A DNA stretch of 40,696 nt from Hyphochytrium catenoides (lineage: Eukaryota > Sar > Hyphochytriomycetes > Hyphochytriales > Hyphochytriaceae), in NCBI GenBank assembly GCA_900088475.1, contig FLMG01002948.1, positions 3,999 to 44,694 of the forward strand, read 5' to 3'. This document shows positions 34,899 through 40,696 of the stretch, piece by piece (position 1 is the first letter of the stretch; every line of letters starts with the position of its first letter). A program made the position numbers and the translations under genes. A model generated the notes under the pieces. It was not told the origin of the DNA. It ran no database searches and was given only the letters and a program-made list of their open reading frames with translations.

Positions 34899-35660
34899 AT
34901 GAGCAACGTCATCAAGGTTGAGCACATTGAGAGGGAGAAGCTGTACACAGACCTCTGGTACAGATTTCAATACCTTGCCAAGTTCGTAAACTTTGGCGCT
35001 GAGGATATCGCTGTTCTGAAGCAGGCTGCCCCTCTCGTGGCACCAGCCGTCCCTTCCATCGTGGACGCAGTTTACGTGAAGCTTTTCTCCTTCGACATTA
35101 CCAAGGAGGTGTTCCTCTTCAGAAATGAGGGCTTCAAGGGCCAACTTGCTTCATCTATCGATGCTCTGGACGTAAACAATGACCAGATTAAGTTTAGAAA
35201 GGACTTCCTGGGCAAATACCTTGTCAAGCTGGTTACCGCTGACTATGATGAGCGCTTTGTCCGTTATCTGGACTGGGTGGGCAAGATCCACACCACCACT
35301 CCTGAGAAGAAATCTAAGATTAATGTGGATTATATCCACTGCGGTGCTCTCTTTGGCTATGTGCATGGGCACTTGGTAGAGATTCTGGACAGCCACCCTG
35401 AGCTCCAGAGCAACCAGAAGCTCCGAACTGCCGTCTTGGCAGCCTTCAGCAAGCTCCTCTGGATCCAAAATGATCTCTTCACTCGCCACTACGTCAAAGA
35501 CGGGGAGGAGTTCCGAGCAAAAAAAGCAGCATCCACTGAGTCCGGTGGAGCCTGCTGCAGCGTCCTTTCCCAGCCCTCTGTGGCGTGGGCGGTCGCTTCA
35601 GTCGCCACAGCAGTAGCAGCTGTGGCGCTCATTAGCACGAACCACCATAACCATCATTAG
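34899..35660 (+). CDS. Protoglobin-like / globin-sensor haem protein with hydrophobic C-terminal tail, 253 aa
   Basis: Intronless ORF from the ATG at 34899 (preceded by ataaacc). Residues 15-205 match the single-domain protoglobin / globin-coupled-sensor fold: DLWYRFQYLAKFVNFGAEDI at the start, LDWVGKIHTTTPEKKSKINV with the expected proximal haem ligand His131, VDYIHCGALFGYVHGHLVEI, and the conserved closing helix AFSKLLWIQNDLFTRHYVKD. Fungi and archaea have close relatives that bind O2, CO or NO. There is no methyl-accepting, kinase or cyclase output module. Instead the protein ends with a Cys pair (CC, 219-220), a hydrophobic Ala/Val segment at about 227-246 (AVASVATAVAAVALIS) and a His-rich end (NHHNHH). 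That looks like a tail anchor placing the haem domain on the cytosolic face of a membrane. Confidence 0.88.
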   Translation: MSNVIKVEHIEREKLYTDLWYRFQYLAKFVNFGAEDIAVLKQAAPLVAPAVPSIVDAVYVKLFSFDITKEVFLFRNEGFKGQLASSIDALDVNNDQIKFRKDFLGKYLVKLVTADYDERFVRYLDWVGKIHTTTPEKKSKINVDYIHCGALFGYVHGHLVEILDSHPELQSNQKLRTAVLAAFSKLLWIQNDLFTRHYVKDGEEFRAKKAASTESGGACCSVLSQPSVAWAVASVATAVAAVALISTNHHNHH

Positions 35661-35963
35661 AAGTCTCTTGTATGTATAACTACTAATATTATTTACTACT
35701 TGGTAACTACGATGTCATGGCCAAAAATGGTGGATCCCTCCTCGCTAGAGGTTGGACGATAGAGAGCTTGGGGTGACGATTTTAAGGTTGTTGCTATGCT
35801 AATCATACGACGAGGAGGTGATGGCGACTGTATCTATCATACGGAGTCCCCGAGAAGAACTAACGTACCTTACCTATGAGGAGTAGAAGAGATCAAGAAG
35901 AGCAACACCTTTAGACCAAAAGATGACCTTCACTTTTTTTCCACAATATATCAGTTACCACCG

Positions 35964-36150
35964 CTAGCTTCCCCTCCCCTCCTGGCGATGGAGGACGACC
36001 AGTGATATTGTCACGCATTCACACTAGCTTCTCCTCCCCTCCTGGCGATGGAGGACGATCAGTGATATTGTCACGCACTCACAGACTAGCTTCTCCTCCC
36101 CTGCTGGCGATGGAGGACGACCCGACCAGTGATATTGTCACGCACTCACA
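35964..36150. repeat. Three-copy minisatellite (60-65 bp unit) with internal inverted repeat
   Basis: Copies start near 35964, 36024 and 36085. Each contains CTAGCTTC, then a TCCTCCCCT/GGCGATGGAGGACGA block, then CAGTGATATTGTCACGCA. TCCTCC and GGAGGA within a unit can pair as a short hairpin. Copies 2 and 3 differ from copy 1 by a few substitutions and small insertions. Confidence 0.9.
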
Positions 36151-36298
36151 GCGACCAGCAGGGGGATAAACAGATGGGTGCAGCACCACCAGCACCACCC
36201 AGCAGGCCAACCCAAAGGAAGAATCGCTAGAAAACAAAAAGGAGGGACGAGATAGGCTGAGTCAGTGATAGTGTTGAGAAGAGCAACAGAGGAGTCGG

Positions 36299-36302
<4 letters not shown>

Positions 36303-36341
<39 letters not shown>
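36303..36341. repeat. (GA)n microsatellite
   Basis: A pure GA run of about 38 bases in intergenic DNA. Confidence 0.9.
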
Positions 36342-36344
<3 letters not shown>

Positions 36345-36789
36345 GGGGACAATAAGAACGTGGTGAGCGTGAGCGCTGATGGCTAATGATGAGAGAAGCA
36401 GAAGGGCAGGATAACGGTCGCAATGTCCTTTGAGATGGGCCATACGGCAGGTCGTTAGCGGCTCCCGCTCTGTAACCGACCAATGGATAATGTACTGTAT
36501 GTAACCTTTGAAAGGGTATCATATCTCGCGCTCCTCGCTCTTGCTCTTGGCGTCTCTCGCTTGTCCTCCGCCGTATCTCGCTTCCCAAATGTATCTACGG
36601 TATTTAGCGTCTTTGAACATCTGACTCCACGTATTTAACTCTGTCTCTCACAACACTTCTTACCTTCGACTCTCTTATTGCCGCTTCTTGCTGTATATTG
36701 TGTTCCTTTCTTCCCCTGCCTTTCCCTATATTGCCTCCTAGCTGTACACTTTGGTTCTCCCTTATCGTCTGACTCCTATGCTTCTCTAT

Positions 36790-36814
36790 CCTCTCTCTCT
36801 CTCTCTCCCTCTCT

Positions 36815-36877
<63 letters not shown>
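36790..36877. repeat. (CT)n microsatellite with short interruptions
   Basis: About 88 bases of CT with a few ccc and ttt interruptions, upstream of the membrane-protein gene on its sense strand. Confidence 0.9.
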
Positions 36878-36879
<2 letters not shown>

Positions 36880-37544
36880 CGCCATCCTTCTTTCCGACTG
36901 ACCGCTGAAGGTGAGAGCCGCAGCTCTTCGTACCAGCGGAAGGTGCAAGAAAGACAGATGATCGCGTAGTGTTCGCCTCCTCTACTCACAGATGCCACTG
37001 TCAACCAACGACCACTCCTCTCTGCTGCTCGTCTCTCTCTCTCTCTCTGTCTCTCTGTACTGCTCTTCTCTCACACTTTTCCCAGCTAACAGAACAGTGG
37101 CTGCACTGAAGAGCTTCTCGGCCTCTCTTCCCAGCAGTGCCTTGCCCAGCAACGCCTTTTCCGGTCTTGGCTCTGGTTTCGGCCTCACATGGACTGGCGC
37201 TTTACTTCTTCAAGAAATTTAACTTCTTAAAGAAGTACCGAAAGGAGTGCAGGTTTCCTATCTCCTAAAAGGGAGCGCAATGGAGCTTGATACATAGCCA
37301 GAGGAGTCCACTCTCTCTAGGCTCTCTTTCTCTTTCTCTTTCTTTATCTCTCTCCTCTCTTCAGCTCACACTGAGGACACCACGGCTTAGATTATCTTCC
37401 CATAGGCATTCCAACTTCCATCTTCTGATCCTCTTCTCTCTTTTGCTCTCTTCTTCCGCGCTCTCCTAGCTCTCGGGCTCGCTCCTGCATTCTCTCTTAT
37501 CCCTCCGCCTCCAGTCTATCCTTGGCTTCTCTCTCTCGGTCACA

Positions 37545-37990
37545 ATGTCCTCCGTACACCCCTCGCCAAGCTTCAACACCAGCCCAAGCTTCAAAAATCC
37601 GCGGAAGCAGAAAGCGGCAAGAGAGAGACTGAAGAGTCTCAAAGTGGTGCCATCTCCCGAAGCACGAGCGTCAATCCTCAAGAGTGATGGGTACAAATCT
37701 ATGACGAATATCAAGCAGAAGGACGATCAGCTGCTGCGGGAGCTGCACTCTAAGATGTCGATCAAGCCTTCCTTTGAGGAGGATATGCCCTTGAAGAGAG
37801 ACGATGATGAGGAGATTGATTTTGATGATGTGAGGGACACGCCTTCCTCTCTCTCTCGACCCTCTCTCTCTTCTCTCTATTTATCAACCAGACTCTCATC
37901 TAGTCAACACTCACTCTGTTCCATCCTCCGTTATTCCTTCTCTTCTATCCTCTTTGCTCTCACTTTACCTTTCTTCATCTTTCTCCCCTT

Positions 37991-38047
<57 letters not shown>

Positions 38048-38907
38048 CCTCTCCCCTACACATGCAGGCGCTCCGGTGGCGGCAGCAGCAGATGGTGCGG
38101 CGACCTGATGGCTCCGAATTCTCTGTTTGGGACACCGAAGTCCACGAACTATCGCGCTTCGGCGTCGGGTTGGAAGCGTACTTCACAGCTCTGGTAGGGC
38201 AAGAAAGGGACGGGAGCGTCCACTTAGGGCATTTGAGCATTGAGGCTTTTTTAACCTTTCTTAATATCTTTAAGAACTATCTCGCTGAGTCTCTCTCTCT
38301 CACTTTGTCTTCCTCTCTCTCTTTGTCTTCCACTCTCTCTCTCGCTTTCTTTCTCTCTCTCTCTTTTCGGCCGACATCTTCTTCCCTCTCCTTTCCTCTG
38401 GACGAGTCATGATATTGTTTTGCCACCTGGGTGCTCTCTGTCCTTTCATCTTCTCTCTCTCTCCCCTCTGCCTCTGGGTCTACGGATACCCAAGCGTCGA
38501 TCTCTAATCTCTTCCCATTATCCCTCTCTTTTCCTTCCTCGCTCGCCGTAGAAAACAATGGCGTCAATCATGCTCTTCTACTCGATGCATTATATTCCTG
38601 CGCTGCTTGTCAACTTCACCGGCGGCGGCATCTCAGGACCATCACTTGCGACTTCCACGTTTGGTGAGGCCTCAGACCTCACATTACTTGCTCTCTCAAG
38701 GCAGCCTATCAATATTATCGTTGTCTCTCTCTCGGACCGGAGGCTCCCTGTCTCTTTTCCTCCTTATGCGCTGTGACTCTTGTGTGCTCTATCTGTTCTC
38801 TTTCTCTCTCTCCTTCTTTCTCTCTCCCTCTCCCTGTCTCTCTTTCTCTCTCAATGTGCTCTCTCTCTTCCTACCTCTCCCCCGCGTCTCTCTTTCTCTC
38901 TCCCTCT

Positions 38908-38943
<36 letters not shown>

Positions 38944-40416
38944 GTGCCTCTCTCTCTCTCCCTCCCTCTCCCCCGCGTCGACTTCCGATTTCCTCCCCTT
39001 CCGTCCTACCTGCATCTCCACTCAACCCCATTGTTCTCATTGTCTCTCTCATCATGCCTCTAGGGAACTTGTTCAGAGGAGATTCATCTGTCATCGAAGT
39101 CGTTCAACTCTCTCTCCTGGGGGGAAAGCGCCTGTTAACTTACTATGCAGCCAATTTCACTGGGATCGTTGACGCGTTCGCCTGCTTTTACTTTCTCGCC
39201 CACGTAAGCGCATCTTCCCCCGTTGTCTCTCTGTCTCTCTCTCTGTCTCTCTCTCTCTCTCTGTCTCTCTTTCTCTTTCTCCCTTGCTCTCTCTCTCTTG
39301 CTTTCTCCGGAATTTTTGATCCCGGCGGGCCTCTATGTCTCTGTCTCTTCCTCGCCTCAATCTAGCTCTTCATATCCCTATACCTTTCTATTTTCTCTCC
39401 CGCTCTCTCTCCCTCTCTCTCTCTCTCTCTCTTCTTGTTTGTCTCCTTTGTGTCTCATTTGTCTCTCTTTCTGTCTCTCTCTCTCCCCTCCAACTGTCAG
39501 TCTGTCTTGGCCAGGCGTATGATCTCAAATGATAGCACAATGGCGAAGAAGGCAAAGATCTCGGTCTCTGATTACTCTGTTGTTGTCTTTGACCTTCCTC
39601 TCACCAGTACCAAGGTAAGGACAGCCCATCCAGAGTGAGAGGGAGGAAGAAGAGAGTTTCTGACACACAAATTCGAAGAAGGGAACTAAGAGGGAGAGAG
39701 AGAGAGAAGAAGAGAGAGAGAGAGAGAGATGAGAGAGATGGGGAGGGACGAGAGAGAGAGAGAAGAGAGAGAGGGAGAAGAGAGAGAGGGAGAAGAGAGA
39801 GAGAGAAGAGAGAGAGAAAGAGAGAGGGAGAGAGAGAGGGAGAAAGAGAGAGAGAGAGAGAAAGAGAAAGAGAGAAACAAGTCGGACTCTCTGAGAATAG
39901 GCATTATTTTTCTTTCTAAATGCGTTTTGACAGATGACAGCTAAAGATCTTTACCTCCTTTTCTCGCTCTCTCCCCTCTCCTATCCGCAGGAGACCATTG
40001 AAGAGCACTTCCGTCAGAAGTATGGCCCAGGTAGTCAGTTGGTCTAATCTTTTCCCTTTGGCGCTCCTCAACTCCGTGACGCTGTCTTTCAGTCTCTCTT
40101 TCTCTCTCTCTTTTTCTGGCATTTCTGTCCTGTCTATCCTTCAACCTCTGTCACGTGCCTAATGCCGGTCTTTAGACTCCTTACAACCGATTCTTTCTTC
40201 TCTTTCAGCTTGCTCTGTTCAGATCCCTGAGGTCTTCCTCTCTGGCCAGCCATCCAACTCTCTCTTTCTTTCTCTTTTCCAGTCTCTCTTCCGTCTTTTC
40301 TCTGTTTCTGTCTCTCTGTGCATCCCTTACTCTGTGTGCTTCCTTGGTTTGCTTCTCAAATTCTGCTGTTTGGTGCCGTCGTGTACTCTACTCACTCGAC
40401 TCTCTCTCTTCTTCAA

Positions 40417-40447
<31 letters not shown>

Positions 40448-40696
40448 ACACTCACTCTCTCTCTCTCTCACACACACTCTCTCTCTCTCTCTCCTCTCCC
40501 CTCCACCAACTACAACCCTTCCCTGCCTGCACATGCATGTGCTCCTTTCTCCCTGTCTCTTTCTCTCTTGCTCTCCCTTTCTCTTCAGTGGAGGAGACGT
40601 ACCTTCAGTGGAACGACAATATTCTCCTTGCTCTCTGTAGCAGAAGAGGCGACCTAATCCACAGCATCGAAGTCTCCGAAGCCAAGATTAAGAAGC
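37545..40696 (+). CDS. Multi-pass membrane protein, OSCA/TMEM63-like candidate (3' end outside window)
   Basis: Exons in phase: 37545-37829, 38068-38193, 38552-38663, 39064-39203, 39501-39614, 39991-40030, 40589 onward, open at the window end. The ATG at 37545 opens a basic then acidic cytosolic N-terminus of 95 residues. Next comes a first membrane region: ELSRFGVGLEAYFTAL joins in frame to a hydrophobic helix (IMLFYSMHYIPALLVNFTGG), then a short Gly-rich segment ending LATSTFGNL. A second hydrophobic helix follows (FTGIVDAFACFYFLAH). The following segment KISVSDYSVVVFDLP resembles the start of the RRM-like cytosolic domain of CSC1/OSCA/TMEM63 channels, continued by ETIEEHFRQKYGP and LIHSIEVSEAKIKK. 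The order TM, TM, RRM-like segment suggests a mechanosensitive-type channel family member as seen in protists. The assignment is tentative because the pore region is not in the window. Confidence 0.65.
37991..38050. repeat. (CT)n microsatellite before an exon acceptor
   Basis: A CT run of about 60 bases in intron 1 of the membrane-protein gene. It ends shortly before the acceptor at 38067, so it merges with the polypyrimidine tract. Confidence 0.9.
38800..38975. repeat. Degenerate CT-rich tandem array in an intron
   Basis: Two related segments of roughly 75 bases (each with CTCTCTCCCTCTCCCTGTCTC and then TCAATGTGC plus a CCCCCGCGTC end) follow each other in the intron between the exons ending at 38663 and starting at 39064. 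They indicate local duplication within CT-rich DNA. Confidence 0.75.
39684..39878. repeat. Long GA-rich tract in an intron, opposite polarity to other introns
   Basis: About 195 bases of GAGA with aaga and ggga interruptions lie in the intron between the exons 39501-39614 and 39991-40030. Other introns of this plus-strand gene are CT-rich, so this one is inverted in purine/pyrimidine polarity. Confidence 0.85.

Larger units (their letters stand above)
35661..37544. other. Intergenic region with minisatellite and CT/GA tracts
   Basis: No supported gene. It holds three copies of a 60-65 bp repeat (35964-36150), a GA run (36303-36341) and a long CT run (36790-36877). The right end is the CT-rich leader of the membrane-protein gene starting at 37545. 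A non-coding 5' exon there cannot be excluded. Confidence 0.55.

Noticed and set aside
35964-36150. CRISPR-like array
   Set aside because: Only three copies with unit length equal to the spacing, so there are no unique spacers, and the DNA is clearly eukaryotic.
1-40696. tRNA or rRNA genes, transposase or reverse transcriptase
   Set aside because: I looked for cloverleaf arms, conserved rRNA words and polymerase or integrase motifs while reading both strands and found none that could be supported.

Overview
The window is nuclear DNA of a microbial eukaryote. Genes are cut into many short exons by GT-AG introns, and exon phases join cleanly by hand. Introns and flanks are full of CT tracts on the transcribed sense strand, which appear as GA when the gene is on the minus strand. 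The species cannot be named. The NEK-DEP-DUF547 modules, a protoglobin-like haem protein and a protist-style channel-like protein suggest an alga or protist, possibly stramenopile/SAR, but that is inference. A 38-base run of N (10551-10588) marks an assembly gap.

Layout, left to right: RNA polymerase I subunit RPA49 (+, 5' end not found); a convergent 15-exon gene (-, 9779 to 3876) encoding an 841-residue fusion of response-regulator receiver, NEK-like kinase, DEP and DUF547; a gene-poor stretch with the gap; a large unrecognised helical-repeat-like gene (-, 17965 to 10933) with a Tyr/Pro/Ser-rich tail; divergent from it a second large unrecognised helical gene (+, 18972 to 25434, possibly two genes); convergent with that a Rad60/NIP45-type protein with three tandem SUMO-like domains (-, 28330 to 25709); divergent from it an intronless DUG3-like glutamine amidotransferase (+); about 3.4 kb without a supported gene; an intronless protoglobin-like haem protein with a hydrophobic tail (+); a 60-65 bp minisatellite and CT/GA tracts; and the 5' part of a multi-pass membrane protein with an OSCA/TMEM63-like layout (+), running off the right edge.

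The genes are mostly unrelated and do not form a pathway cluster. Several are housekeeping (Pol I transcription, SUMO-linked genome maintenance, glutathione turnover). The standout is the receiver-kinase-DEP-DUF547 fusion: every receiver and kinase key residue is present, and the reading frame is continuous through all 15 exons, so a two-component phospho-receiver appears wired directly to a eukaryotic Ser/Thr kinase.
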